A stretch of DNA of 64,000 bases from Amycolatopsis oliviviridis (GCF_014654365.1 NZ_BNAY01000002.1:372001-436000); one strand, 5' to 3'. Numbered from the stretch's first letter, positions 41,892 to 50,110 are shown. Numbers and translations: made by a program. The notes: generated by a model from the sequence alone, not told the origin.

Positions 41892-42227
41892 TCAGACGGT
41901 TTCGCGCGTGGTCACCGCGTCCTTTTCGGCGGCCAGCGCGGTACAGGTGCGCACCCACAGCTCCCAGCCCGCCAGCGCCTGGTTGCAGTTCCAGCCGGTC
42001 CAGCGGCCGGCCTGGGCACCCTCGTTGCCGGCGCGGTTGCAGGAGGTCTTGCTGCTCCAGCCCTCACTCACCTTGCGGTACGGCGTGCACGAAGCCGCCG
42101 CGACGTCACCCGACGCGCCGGCCGCGCACGGTGCCGCGGCACTCGCCATCGCCGAGCCCGCGGTGAGCACCGACCCCGCCAGTGTCGCGGCGAGCACGGC
42201 ACCACGGAGCACGAAGCGCTTGTCCAT
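41892..42227 (-). CDS. Small secreted Cys-containing protein of unknown function
   Basis: 111 residues with a Sec signal peptide: MDKR, a hydrophobic stretch AAVLAATLAGSVLTAG-type from about 8-25, and an Ala-rich cleavage region near ASAAA. The mature part of about 80 residues has five Cys (in PCAAG, SCTPY, SCNRAG, NCNQAL, RTCTAL) and several Trp (GRWTGWNC, GWELWVRTC), typical of a small disulfide-stabilised extracellular protein. No family recognised. It is divergent from carbonic anhydrase and followed by its own terminator. Confidence 0.72.
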   Translation of the reverse strand: MDKRFVLRGAVLAATLAGSVLTAGSAMASAAAPCAAGASGDVAAASCTPYRKVSEGWSSKTSCNRAGNEGAQAGRWTGWNCNQALAGWELWVRTCTALAAEKDAVTTRETV

Positions 42228-42309
42228 TGAGTTTTCCTTACCGCGAGCAAGACCCCACGACCACTCTGGCCGAATCCCCGACCAAGATCAACCTGGTTGC
42301 ACCCCGCCC

Positions 42310-42368
42310 AAGTACATGAAGGCCCCCTTCCTTGCGCCTGGCGCAGGGAAGGGGGCCTTCATGTACTT
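42310..42368. repeat. Interspersed hairpin, AAGTACATGAAGG family, copy 1
   Basis: A 22-bp perfect outer stem, AAGTACATGAAGGCCCCCTT (first 20 bases; arm 42310-42331) with its complement at 42347-42368. Nearly complementary GC-rich inner arms extend the stem towards the centre. It lies between divergent genes (secreted protein and carbonic anhydrase), so it is not a simple terminator. Further copies at 48176-48234 and 51217-51273. Confidence 0.88.
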
Positions 42369-42462
42369 CAAGACCGGCAACCGGTCCCAGCTCATGGGCA
42401 CGGTTGCGCATGCGTGCATCCCGACGGTCCACTCGTCGCTACGCCAATCGGAAGGGGTACCC

Positions 42463-42957
42463 ATGTCGGTCACCGACGAGCTTCTGGCCAACAACGCCGA
42501 TTACGCCGCACGCTTTTCCGGGCCGCTGCCCTTGCCGCCCGCCAAACACGTCGCCGTGCTCGCCTGCATGGACGCCCGCATCAACGTCTACGGCGTCCTC
42601 GGCCTTCAGGAAGGTGAAGCGCACGTGATCCGCAACGCGGGCGGCGTCGTCACCGAGGACGAGATCCGTTCCCTCGCGATCAGCCAGCGCCTGCTCGGCA
42701 CGCGCGAAATCATCCTCATCCACCACACCGACTGCGGAATGCTGACTTTCACCGACGACGGTTTCAAGAAATCCATCCAGGAGGACGTCGGCGTCAAGCC
42801 GTCCTGGGCCGCCGAAGCGTTCGGCGACCTCGACGAGGACGTCCGTCAGTCGATCGAACGCATCAAGAACAGCCCGTTCATCCCCGAGAAGGATTCCGTC
42901 CGCGGCTTCGTCTTCGACGTGGCCACCGGGAAACTGAACGAGGTCACTCGCCGATGA
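42463..42957 (+). CDS. Beta-class carbonic anhydrase
   Basis: Interconverts CO2 and bicarbonate in the cytoplasm. 164 residues from ATG 42463 with AAGGGG upstream. Zinc ligands are all present: Cys35 with the Asp37/Arg39 dyad in ACMDARI, and His88 and Cys91 in HHTDCGM. Length and motif spacing fit the short actinobacterial beta-CA type. Its 3' end overlaps the convergent SDR gene by 14 bases. Bicarbonate supply for carboxylases is a general role; no special link to the neighbours is evident. Confidence 0.92.
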   Translation: MSVTDELLANNADYAARFSGPLPLPPAKHVAVLACMDARINVYGVLGLQEGEAHVIRNAGGVVTEDEIRSLAISQRLLGTREIILIHHTDCGMLTFTDDGFKKSIQEDVGVKPSWAAEAFGDLDEDVRQSIERIKNSPFIPEKDSVRGFVFDVATGKLNEVTRR

Positions 42958-43738
42958 CCTGCTCCACCTTCCGCTGCAGCTTGTTCATCCCGCCGAGCCA
43001 GCGGTCGGTCTGCGTGGCCCGCGCGGCGTAGTAGTCCGCGACCTCGGGATGCGGCAGCACCAGGAAGCGTTCGGCGGCGATGGCCTCGAACAACGCGTCG
43101 GCGACCTGCTCCGGCTGGATCGCCGACGCGCCCATCAGCAGTTCGCCCGCGGGTCCGGTGTTCTCCAGCATCGCCGTCCGCACCCCCTGCGGGCAGATCG
43201 CCTGCACGGTGATCCCGCGATGCCGGTAGGTCGCCGACAGCCATTCGGCGAAGGCGAGCGCGCCGTGTTTGGTCACCGAGTACGACGCCGAACCGAGGCT
43301 GGTCAGCAGGCCCGCCGCCGACACCGTCGAGATGAAGTGCCCGCGGCCGCGCTCGAGCCACGACGGCAGCAACAGCCGCGACGCTCGCACGTGCGCCATC
43401 ACGTTGACGTCCCAGATCCGCGCCCAGTCCTCCTCGGGCGCGTCCACGCCGCCCATCGGCGCGATCCCGGCGTTGGCGCAGAAGACGTCGATCTCTCCGA
43501 GGGCTTCGCGCGCGGTCTCGATGAGCGACGCGACACCGGCCTCGCTCGCGGCGTCACCGGCGACGGCGGTCCCGCCGATCTCCTTCGCGACTTCGGCCGC
43601 GGCGTCCCCGTTCAGGTCACCGACGACGACCCTCGCACCCTCGGCGGCGAACCGGCGGGCGAGGACGGCGCCGATGCCGCCCCCACCTCCGGTGACGACG
43701 ACACCGGACCCGGAGAACGAGGGGGACGACGCGGTCAC
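42944..43738 (-). CDS. Short-chain dehydrogenase/reductase
   Basis: 264 residues of classical SDR type. The cofactor loop is TGGGGGIGAVLA with an acidic residue after the second strand (VVGDLNGD), suggesting NAD(H). The structural block is NAGIAP and the catalytic block is S-x12-YSVTK. The GTG start at 43738 overlaps the upstream SDR stop (GTGA), so the two are co-translated. Substrate unknown. The pair faces a TetR gene across a shared promoter region and is probably controlled by it. Confidence 0.87.
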   Translation of the reverse strand: MTASSPSFSGSGVVVTGGGGGIGAVLARRFAAEGARVVVGDLNGDAAAEVAKEIGGTAVAGDAASEAGVASLIETAREALGEIDVFCANAGIAPMGGVDAPEEDWARIWDVNVMAHVRASRLLLPSWLERGRGHFISTVSAAGLLTSLGSASYSVTKHGALAFAEWLSATYRHRGITVQAICPQGVRTAMLENTGPAGELLMGASAIQPEQVADALFEAIAAERFLVLPHPEVADYYAARATQTDRWLGGMNKLQRKVEQVIGE

Positions 43739-44487
43739 AGGCCACCCGCCAGCGTCACGCCGCCGTCGAGGACGACCGTCTGCCCGGTGATCCAGCCCGA
43801 CTCCTCCGAGAGGAGGAACGACACCGCGCCCGCGATGTCCGCCGGGACGCCGAGGCGTTTCATCGGGTACGACTCCGAGACCTCTTCCTCGCGCCCTTCG
43901 TACAACGCGGTCGCGAACTTGGTCTTGACCACCGCCGGCGCGACGGCGTTCACCCGGATCTTCGGGCCGAGTTCGAAGCCGAGTTCCTTGGTGAGCCGGA
44001 TCAGCGCGGCCTTGCTGACGCCGTACATGCCGATCCCGGGCGACGCGCCGAGCCCGGCGATGGACGCGACGTTCACCACCGCGCCGCCGTGCTCCCCCAT
44101 CCACGCGTCGCGCGCCCGGCGGGTCCACGAGAGCGGCGCGAGCACGTTGACGGCGAAGATCTTCGCGGCGGCCCCGGGGTCGATGTCCAGGGTCGGCCCG
44201 AACACCGGGTTGATACCGGTGTTGTTGACCAGCATGTCGAGCCGCCCGAAGGTCTCGATCGTCTTGGCGACGGCCTCGTTCTGGTGCTCGGTGTCGTCGG
44301 CCTTGCCGGGGACGGCGATCGCGACCGCCTCGCCGCCCAGTTCGGCCACCGCCTCGGCCAACGGCTCCGGCTTGCGCGCGGTGATGCACACCTTCGCCCC
44401 GCGCTCGACCAGGTCCTTGGCGATCCCGAGGCCGATACCCCGGCTGGCCCCGGTGACGATCGCGACGCGATCCTTGAACGAGTTCAC
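43735..44487 (-). CDS. Short-chain dehydrogenase/reductase (FabG-like)
   Basis: 250 residues with TGASRGIGLGIA (cofactor), the basic residues ITARKPE after strand 2 (NADP(H) preference likely), NNTGINP, the catalytic S-x12-YGVSK, and the C-terminal GWITGQTVVLDGG typical of FabG-like oxidoreductases. First gene of the two-SDR operon opposite the TetR gene. It could act on a 3-hydroxyacyl-CoA or a xenobiotic alcohol; the sequence does not decide. Confidence 0.88.
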   Translation of the reverse strand: MNSFKDRVAIVTGASRGIGLGIAKDLVERGAKVCITARKPEPLAEAVAELGGEAVAIAVPGKADDTEHQNEAVAKTIETFGRLDMLVNNTGINPVFGPTLDIDPGAAAKIFAVNVLAPLSWTRRARDAWMGEHGGAVVNVASIAGLGASPGIGMYGVSKAALIRLTKELGFELGPKIRVNAVAPAVVKTKFATALYEGREEEVSESYPMKRLGVPADIAGAVSFLLSEESGWITGQTVVLDGGVTLAGGL

Positions 44488-44540
44488 TCTTCGATCTCCT
44501 CTGTGTTCACCTGCGAGTGTTCACCGGCGAGCGCAGCCAC

Positions 44541-44558
44541 TAAGCGAGCGCTCACTTA
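44541..44558. promoter_or_regulatory. TetR-type operator between SDR operon and TetR gene
   Basis: TAAGCGAGCGCTCACTTA is an 18-base palindrome with a single mismatched pair. It is centred in the 138-base gap between the divergent genes, the usual place for autoregulation and repression of the opposite operon. Confidence 0.7.
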
Positions 44559-44625
44559 CAATGGAAAGGTCCGAAGGTGGTGTCAAGCCCACCATCGGAG
44601 TACGAGCGTCTGGGAGGATCTGCGG

Positions 44626-45240
44626 ATGACCATGTCGCTGTCGGCCGAACTGTGGCCCGACGTCCAGCCCGAGACGGCACGACGGCTGATGCTGGCCGGG
44701 GTCGAATCCTTCGCGCGGCGCGGCTATCACGCGACCACGACCCGGGACATCGCCTCGGCGGCGGGCATGAGCCCCGCCGCGCTGTACGTGCACTTCCCGT
44801 CCAAGGCCGCGCTGCTGTTCGCGATCTCGAAGTACGGCCACGAGCAGACACTCTCGCTGGTCGAGAGCGTCGTGGCGCGCGAGACCGACCCGGTCGAGCG
44901 GATCCGGCTGCTGGTCGAGGACTTCGTGGCCTGGCACGCGCGACGGCACACCGTGGCCCGTGTGGTGCAGTACGAACTGCACGCGCTGCCGGACGAGGAG
45001 TTCGAGATCGTCGCGAAGCTGCGCCGCCGCATCGAGCAGGTCGTGCGCGAGGTCATCACCGAAGGATCGCAGGCCGGCGTCTTCACCGTCGGCGACCCGC
45101 ACACCGCCGCCCGGGCCGTGCTCTCGCTCGGCGTCGACGTCTCCCGCTGGTACAGCGACCGCGCCCGCCAGACCCCCAAGAAACTGGGCCAGGAGTACAG
45201 CGAGCTGGTGCTGCGCATGCTCGGCACGAAACTCTCCTGA
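44626..45240 (+). CDS. TetR-family transcriptional regulator
   Basis: 204 residues from ATG 44626, 8 bases after GGGAGG. N-terminal HTH: FARRGYHATTTRDIASAAGM, then SPAALYVHFPSKAALLFAI, which is canonical TetR. The ligand-binding half has no assigned specificity; its size and the sequence REVITEGSQAGVF are common among actinobacterial regulators of lipid and CoA metabolism. Likely represses the divergent SDR pair through the palindrome at 44541-44558. Confidence 0.87.
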   Translation: MTMSLSAELWPDVQPETARRLMLAGVESFARRGYHATTTRDIASAAGMSPAALYVHFPSKAALLFAISKYGHEQTLSLVESVVARETDPVERIRLLVEDFVAWHARRHTVARVVQYELHALPDEEFEIVAKLRRRIEQVVREVITEGSQAGVFTVGDPHTAARAVLSLGVDVSRWYSDRARQTPKKLGQEYSELVLRMLGTKLS

Positions 45241-45285
45241 CCAGTACTGATCGACCTCCGTCGGCGATACCGCCACCAGGGTGAC

Positions 45286-45303
45286 ATACCAACTGGTCGG
45301 TAT
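45286..45303. promoter_or_regulatory. Putative operator upstream of the MHS transporter
   Basis: ATACCAACTGGTCGGTAT is an imperfect 18-base palindrome (ACC-N8-GGT core) 22 bases before a -35-like TTGACC. The position fits a repressor or activator site; which protein binds is unknown. Confidence 0.45.
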
Positions 45304-45324
45304 CGAGAATTACCCGTTGAGACG

Positions 45325-45353
45325 TTGACCACATACTAAGCGGTTGTTAACTT
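45325..45353 (+). promoter_or_regulatory. Sigma70-like promoter for the MHS transporter
   Basis: TTGACC (45325-45330), a 17-base spacer, and TAACTT (45348-45353), 45 bases upstream of the ATG at 45399. Confidence 0.5.
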
Positions 45354-45398
45354 GCCCGGACTGCATCGCCGCAGCAGCGCCGAGCGAAGGGCACACCG

Positions 45399-46784
45399 AT
45401 GGCCGACAGCGCACCGAACGTCCCCGGAACAGCAGCTGAACCGACGATCACCGTTTCCCAGCGCAGAAGGGCCGCCACCGCGGCGGCGCTCGCGTCTTCG
45501 GTCGAGTGGTACGACTACTTCGTCTTCGGGATCGCGGCCGCCCTGGTGTTCGGGAAGACCTTCTTCCCCACCACCAACGCGGCGGCCGGCGTCCTCGCCT
45601 CGTTCGCGACCTTCGCGGTCGGCTTCCTCGCCCGCCCGCTCGGCGGGATCATCGCGGGCAGCCTCGGCGACAAACGCGGCCGGAAACCCGTGCTGGTACT
45701 GGCGATCGCGCTGATGGGCGCGGCGACGACGCTGATCGGCGTGCTCCCCACCTACGACACGATCGGCATCGCCGCGCCGATCCTCCTGGTACTGCTGCGG
45801 CTGGTGCAGGGTGTCGCGGTCGGCGCGCAGTGGGGCGGCGCGATGCTGCTCGCCACCGAGTACGCGCCGCCCGGCAAACGCGGGCTCTACGGCAGTCTCG
45901 TCCAGCTCGGTGTCCCGATCGGCGTGGTGCTGGCGAACACGGTGTTCCTGATCGCCGCTCAGGTCGCGCCGCCGTCGGACTTCCTCACCTGGGCCTGGCG
46001 GATCCCTTTCCTGGTCGGCATCCTCGTACTCGGGCTGGCCTGGTACATGCACGTCAAGATCGACGAAACGCCGGAATACCGCCGGGCGGCGGCGAAACTC
46101 ACCGCCGAGGAACGCGGCCGGGCCAAGTCGCCGCTGCGCGACGTCCTGCGTAACCACAAAGGCACCGTGCTGCTGGCAGGCGGTTCGTTCATGGTCAACA
46201 CCGCCACCTTCTACATCCTGCTCAACGGCGTCCTCGACTACACCACCCGCCATCTGGGGATGTCGCGGACGACCGTGCTCGTCGCGACCCTGCTGATCAG
46301 CACGCTGCAGCTGGCGATCATCCCGCTTTCGGCGAAGCTGTCCGACCGGATCGGCAGGCTCAAGATCTACACCTTCGGCGCCGCCGGGATCGCGCTCTGG
46401 GCGATCCCGATGTTCCTGCTGATCGACACGGCTTCGCTGCCGCTGCTCGTGGTCGCCTCGTTCGTCGGGTCGATGTTCCTCGGCATCATGTACGGCCCGC
46501 AGGCCGCGCTGTTCGCCGAGTTGTTCACCGCCGAGATGCGCTACACCGGCGCTTCGCTCGGGTACCAGATCAGCGCTGTGGTCGGCGGCGGGCTCGCGCC
46601 GTTCATCATGGTGCTGCTGCTCGAATCCACCGGGACCTCGATGTCGGTCTCGCTCTACATCATCGTGCTGGCGCTGATCTCGCTCGGCTCGATCGGCCTG
46701 CTGGCCCGGCGCGCCAAACACGCCGCACAGTCCACTTCGGACTCAGCGGATCGCTCGCGTGAAGCGGTCGGCGACCAGCCGTAG
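45399..46784 (+). CDS. MHS-family MFS transporter (metabolite:H+ symporter)
   Basis: 461 residues with about 12 membrane segments. The N-terminal signature is SSVEWYDYFVFGIAAALVFG, followed by FLARPLGGIIAGSLGDKRGRK (loop 2-3 motif) and LVQGVAVGAQWGGAMLL, all typical of the MHS group (KgtP, ShiA and ProP relatives). Such proteins import organic acids, shikimate or compatible solutes with protons; the substrate is not evident here. Its 3' end overlaps the convergent WYL gene by 42 bases. Confidence 0.88.
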   Translation: MADSAPNVPGTAAEPTITVSQRRRAATAAALASSVEWYDYFVFGIAAALVFGKTFFPTTNAAAGVLASFATFAVGFLARPLGGIIAGSLGDKRGRKPVLVLAIALMGAATTLIGVLPTYDTIGIAAPILLVLLRLVQGVAVGAQWGGAMLLATEYAPPGKRGLYGSLVQLGVPIGVVLANTVFLIAAQVAPPSDFLTWAWRIPFLVGILVLGLAWYMHVKIDETPEYRRAAAKLTAEERGRAKSPLRDVLRNHKGTVLLAGGSFMVNTATFYILLNGVLDYTTRHLGMSRTTVLVATLLISTLQLAIIPLSAKLSDRIGRLKIYTFGAAGIALWAIPMFLLIDTASLPLLVVASFVGSMFLGIMYGPQAALFAELFTAEMRYTGASLGYQISAVVGGGLAPFIMVLLLESTGTSMSVSLYIIVLALISLGSIGLLARRAKHAAQSTSDSADRSREAVGDQP

Positions 46785-47702
46785 CCGCTCCTTGAGCTCG
46801 TCCGACGCCTCCTCCACCACGAAATCGACGTCCCATTGGGCGAAGTAGTACGGCACCGTGGAAAGGTTGGCGGCTCCGACGCGGACCCGGCTGGTGCGCT
46901 CGTCGATGGCCTCGATCGTCCCGACGGTCGGTGGCATCCATTCGGCGAGCGCTTCCGCCGGGGCGTCCACCCGCAGCACCATCTGATGCGGATACGGCGA
47001 CGACGAGATCCCGCGGGAGACGTAGGCCGCGAGGTCTTCGGCGGGCGGTTCCCTCGGTGTGAAGCGGAAACTGGTGTCCGGGACGCCGTCGATCCGGTCG
47101 ACGCGGAAGGTCCGCCAGTCGTCGCGGTCGAGGTCGAACGCGACGAGATACCAGCGACGTCCGGTGTGCACGAGGCGCAGCGGCTCGACGCGGCGCTCGC
47201 TGACCTCGCCGTTGTAGCCGCTGTAACCGAACCGCAGCCGATGATGGTCACGGCACGCGGACGCGATGACCGTCAGCGTCTCCGCGTCGATGACCGGACC
47301 GGCGCCGCCGAGCGGGATCATCGCGGTGTTCAGCGCGGCCACCCGGTGCCGCAGCCGGGCGGGCAGCACCTGCTCCAGTTTCGTGAGCGCGCGCACCGAG
47401 GTCTCCTCGATCCCCGAGATCGTCCCGTTGGCGGCCGTGCGGAGCCCGACGGCGACCGCGACGGCCTCGTCGTCGTCCAGCAGCAGCGGCGGCAACGCGG
47501 CCCCCGCGCCGAGCCGGTAGCCGCCCGCGACGCCGGGGGTGGCGTGCACCGGGTAGCCCAGCTCCCGCAGCCGCTCGACGTCACGCCGGACCGTGCGGAC
47601 GTCGACCTGCAGCCGGTCCGCCAGGTCCGCGCCCGGCCAGTCGCGCCGGGCCTGGAGCAGGGAGAGCAGCCTCAGCAGCCGCGCCGACGTGCCCGTGGTC
47701 AT
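46743..47702 (-). CDS. WYL-domain transcriptional regulator (YafY/DeoR-like HTH)
   Basis: 319 residues from ATG 47702. The N-terminal winged helix reads RLLRLLSLLQARRDWPGADL, then VDVRTVRRDVERLRELGYPV, and a wing GGYRLGAGAALPPLLLDDDE. The middle and C-terminal part is a WYL-like ligand-sensing fold with RRWYLVAFDLDRDDWRTFR and the WCX-like end. Such proteins sense ligands or nucleic acid and regulate nearby genes; the target is unknown. Its promoter lies within the hairpin-rich region to its right. Confidence 0.85.
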   Translation of the reverse strand: MTTGTSARLLRLLSLLQARRDWPGADLADRLQVDVRTVRRDVERLRELGYPVHATPGVAGGYRLGAGAALPPLLLDDDEAVAVAVGLRTAANGTISGIEETSVRALTKLEQVLPARLRHRVAALNTAMIPLGGAGPVIDAETLTVIASACRDHHRLRFGYSGYNGEVSERRVEPLRLVHTGRRWYLVAFDLDRDDWRTFRVDRIDGVPDTSFRFTPREPPAEDLAAYVSRGISSSPYPHQMVLRVDAPAEALAEWMPPTVGTIEAIDERTSRVRVGAANLSTVPYYFAQWDVDFVVEEASDELKERLRLVADRFTRAIR

Positions 47703-47766
47703 CGGTTCGCTCGCTTCATGACGGTGAGTCTGGCAGACATCGCGGACAGATCCGGTCCGCATTGTG

Positions 47767-47812
47767 CTCGCGAGTGGTAAGGATGGTTAGAACCGTCCCT
47801 ACCACTCACGAG
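47767..47812. repeat. Near-perfect hairpin, GAGTGGTAAGGA family
   Basis: Arms of 22 bases (47767-47788 and 47791-47812) pair with three mismatches around a 2-base centre. One arm begins CTCGCGAGTGGTAAGGATGG. Confidence 0.75.
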
Positions 47813-47895
47813 GTCCTGTACCCAGCGTGGCCAGGTAGGAGCCAGTGCCGCGAACGCTCCGCTGCCGCAGTTCAAGTACTTCCCGCAGGGTGGGC

Positions 47896-47948
47896 GTTGT
47901 GAAGGCCACCTTCACAACGTTGAAGGTTGCGAAGGTGGCTTTCACAAC
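47896..47948. repeat. Hairpin, GTTGTGAAGGCCACCTTC arms
   Basis: The 18-base arm GTTGTGAAGGCCACCTTC (47896-47913) pairs with 47931-47948 at 17 of 18 positions. The loop is a variant of the same GAAGG sequence. Confidence 0.75.
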
Positions 47949-48034
47949 ACCACTTCTTGGAGTGCATTGGGCAGAGGTCCTCGTGAGCGATTTCCGCCTG
48001 CGCGGGGCTGAAGCAGGTCGCGATCGCGGGCCGG

Positions 48035-48057
48035 TCCGTGAAGGGGCCCTTCACGGA
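48035..48057. repeat. Short perfect hairpin, TCCGTGAAGGG arms
   Basis: TCCGTGAAGGG and CCCTTCACGGA are separated by a single base. Confidence 0.75.
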
Positions 48058-48116
48058 CAGCCGCATCGCCTCAGGAACCTCAAAAACCCCAGAAACCCCA
48101 CACGCCACAGCGGGTG

Positions 48117-48139
48117 CGCGTGAAGGCCCCCTTCACGCG
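48117..48139. repeat. Short perfect hairpin, CGCGTGAAGG arms
   Basis: CGCGTGAAGG (48117-48126) and CCTTCACGCG (48130-48139) with a CCC loop. Shares the GTGAAGG/CCTTCAC core with the hairpin at 48035-48057. Confidence 0.75.
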
Positions 48140-48175
48140 GCTCAGCCGAGGAAACTCGACCTTCACGCCAGGCCC

Positions 48176-48234
48176 AAGTACATGAAGGGGTCCTTCACGG
48201 AGCCAGGCGCAAGCAAGGGGGCCTTCATGTACTT
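48176..48234. repeat. Interspersed hairpin, AAGTACATGAAGG family, copy 2
   Basis: AAGTACATGAAGG at 48176-48188 pairs exactly with CCTTCATGTACTT at 48222-48234. Total length 59 bases, the same as copy 1. The inner part is less well paired, so this is a decayed or variant copy. It lies upstream of the deaminase gene. Confidence 0.82.
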
Positions 48235-48282
48235 CAAGCGAGCAAGCGCCGGTACCCGAATCACCACTCACGAGGCCGTAAA

Positions 48283-48747
48283 GTGACCCGGGTGATCGAT
48301 CCCGCGCGTCTGCTGTCCGTCGCCCGCGAAGAGGCCGAACTCGGCAAGGCCGAGGGCGGCGTCCCGATCGGCGCCGCGCTCTTCGACACCACGGGCGTCC
48401 TGCTCGGCCGCGGCCATAACCGCCGGGTCCAGGACGGCGACCCGTCGATGCACGCCGAGACCTCCGCGTTCCGGAACGCGGGCAGGCGGCCGCACTACCG
48501 GGACACCATCATGGTCACCACCCTGTCCCCCTGCTGGTACTGCAGCGGACTGGTGCGCCAGTTCGGCATCGGCCGGGTGATCATCGGCGAGGCGGCCACG
48601 TTCGAAGGCGGGCACGGCTGGCTCGAGGAGCACGGCGTCGAGATCACCCTGCTCGACGACCCGGCGTGCACCGCGCTGATGACCGAGTTCATCCGGGACC
48701 GTCCGGAACTGTGGTTCGAGGACATCGGGGTCCCGGCCGAGAACTAG
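48283..48747 (+). CDS. Cytosine deaminase-like zinc deaminase (yeast Fcy1 type)
   Basis: 154 residues from GTG 48283, with GAGG nine bases upstream. Zinc site and proton shuttle are intact: His57-Ala-Glu59 in MHAETSAF and Cys84/Cys87 in SPCWYCSGL. Length and motif positions match the yeast cytosine deaminase (H62/E64, C91/C94). The C-terminal end RPELWFEDIGVPAEN also suits that family. The expected reaction is cytosine (or a related base or creatinine-like ring) to the deaminated product in pyrimidine salvage. Substrate is inferred from the family. Its stop codon forms a CTAG shared with the convergent GGDEF gene. Confidence 0.85.
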   Translation: MTRVIDPARLLSVAREEAELGKAEGGVPIGAALFDTTGVLLGRGHNRRVQDGDPSMHAETSAFRNAGRRPHYRDTIMVTTLSPCWYCSGLVRQFGIGRVIIGEAATFEGGHGWLEEHGVEITLLDDPACTALMTEFIRDRPELWFEDIGVPAEN

Positions 48748-49991
48748 ACCGGCTCCTCGGCGTCGAACACGACGGTCCGGTTGCGCCCGGCCCCCTTGGC
48801 CGCGCGCAGCGCCTGATCCGCCGCGCCGACGAGCCTGTCGAGCGTCTCGCCGCCGGCGGGATGCGACGAGACCCCGATCGAGACGGTCGCCCCGGCGAAC
48901 GTCCCACCCAATGAGACGAACGTCGAGGAGATCCGCAGCCGGATCCGTTCCGCGATGGCGTGCGCGTCGAACCGGCTCGTGCCGGGCAGCAGGACGACGA
49001 ACTCCTCGCCGCCGAACCGGCCGACCAGGTCCGCCGCCCGGACCTCCGCGCGCAAAGTGTCCGCCACGGCGCGGAGAACGTCGTCCCCGACGTGCCTGCC
49101 GTGCTGGTCGTTGAGCCGGGCGAAGTGGTCGAGGTCGAGCATCAGCAGCGAAAGATCGGCGCCACGGCCGCGAAGCAGGTCGAATTGGGTGCGCGCACCG
49201 TCCATCCAGGACGACGCGGTCAGCAGCCCGGTGCCGGAATCCGTACCCGCGTGGCCGCGCAGCGCGCGCATCGTCCCGGCCCGGTGCAACACCACGAGCG
49301 CACCGGCGAGTACCACGGTGACGAACGGCCAGTCCACCGCCGACCACGCGAGCAGCAATCCGAACGCGACCATCGCCGCGTCGAAGGCGAATCCCGAGGG
49401 CTCCGCCCCGAATTCCGCCGCCGGCGCGGCCAGCGCGGCGTCGACGGACAAGAACACCAGCCCGGTCGCGAAAACCAGGGCGAAACTTTCGAAATCCCTT
49501 GTCGCGTCGGCGAACGGAGGCGCGCCCAGTAACACCGGGATGATCGAGGTGCCCAGCGCCGACAGCATGGTCGCGGACGCCGCGAACACCTGACGGTGCG
49601 GGATTCCACGCCGGATCCGGAACCAGCGGTACCCCGCCGAGACGACGACGAGCAGGGCGGCCAGCGCGGGCGGCAGCAGCAACGCGCCCGCGAAGATCCA
49701 GGCGGCGTCGAGTCCGGCGCCGAGCCGGGTGTCGGCACGGGACCGCTCAACGGAACGCGAAAGCTCCGAGCTGAGGATCATTCCGGCCAGCAGAGCGGAA
49801 AACGGGAGCAGTGACGACGGCGCGGGCGGCCGCAGCACGAAAAGGTAGGCGGTGGCGGCGAAGGCGGCGGCGTCGACGAGGAGCAGGTACCCGATGAGGC
49901 CCCGCCTGGGTAGTTCCCACAGGCTCCAGGACCCCAGTAGCCGACGCGGTGCGGCGAGCCGGCCTCTCCGGCCTCGGCTTCCGGTCGCCAT
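48744..49991 (-). CDS. Membrane GGDEF protein (diguanylate cyclase)
   Basis: About 415 residues. The ATG at 49991 has GGGGGA in front; an ATG six codons earlier is possible. The N-terminal half has about six to seven hydrophobic segments (residues about 25-240), and the C-terminal 160 residues are a GGDEF domain with the active-site GGEEF and an inhibitory I-site RxxD (RAAD) five residues before it. It should make cyclic di-GMP from two GTP at the membrane, with product feedback. The sensor part has no recognised ligand domain. The stop overlaps the deaminase stop by 4 bases. Confidence 0.87.
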   Translation of the reverse strand: MATGSRGRRGRLAAPRRLLGSWSLWELPRRGLIGYLLLVDAAAFAATAYLFVLRPPAPSSLLPFSALLAGMILSSELSRSVERSRADTRLGAGLDAAWIFAGALLLPPALAALLVVVSAGYRWFRIRRGIPHRQVFAASATMLSALGTSIIPVLLGAPPFADATRDFESFALVFATGLVFLSVDAALAAPAAEFGAEPSGFAFDAAMVAFGLLLAWSAVDWPFVTVVLAGALVVLHRAGTMRALRGHAGTDSGTGLLTASSWMDGARTQFDLLRGRGADLSLLMLDLDHFARLNDQHGRHVGDDVLRAVADTLRAEVRAADLVGRFGGEEFVVLLPGTSRFDAHAIAERIRLRISSTFVSLGGTFAGATVSIGVSSHPAGGETLDRLVGAADQALRAAKGAGRNRTVVFDAEEPV

Positions 49992-50110
49992 CAGGGAGTC
50001 CCCCACCATTTCGGCAAACTAGCCCGTTCCGGCGGTGGTGTCGATCCTCTTTCCGGGTCATGACCCCCCTACTAAGGTCGGTCGTTCCGGCCAGGAATGC
50101 CGGTGAATTC

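Larger units (their letters stand above)
47703..48282. other. Noncoding repeat island
   Basis: 580 bases with no credible gene, made largely of five separate hairpins (47767-47812, 47896-47948, 48035-48057, 48117-48139, 48176-48234). The 13-mer ACCACTCACGAGG occurs at 47801-47813 and again at 48263-48275, so the two ends of the island share a direct repeat. The WYL and deaminase promoters must lie inside it. Confidence 0.8.

Noticed and set aside
42310..42368. Treating the hairpin before carbonic anhydrase as a terminator or riboswitch.
   Set aside because: Both neighbouring genes point away from it, and near-identical hairpins occur at unrelated positions, so a repeat element is the simpler reading.
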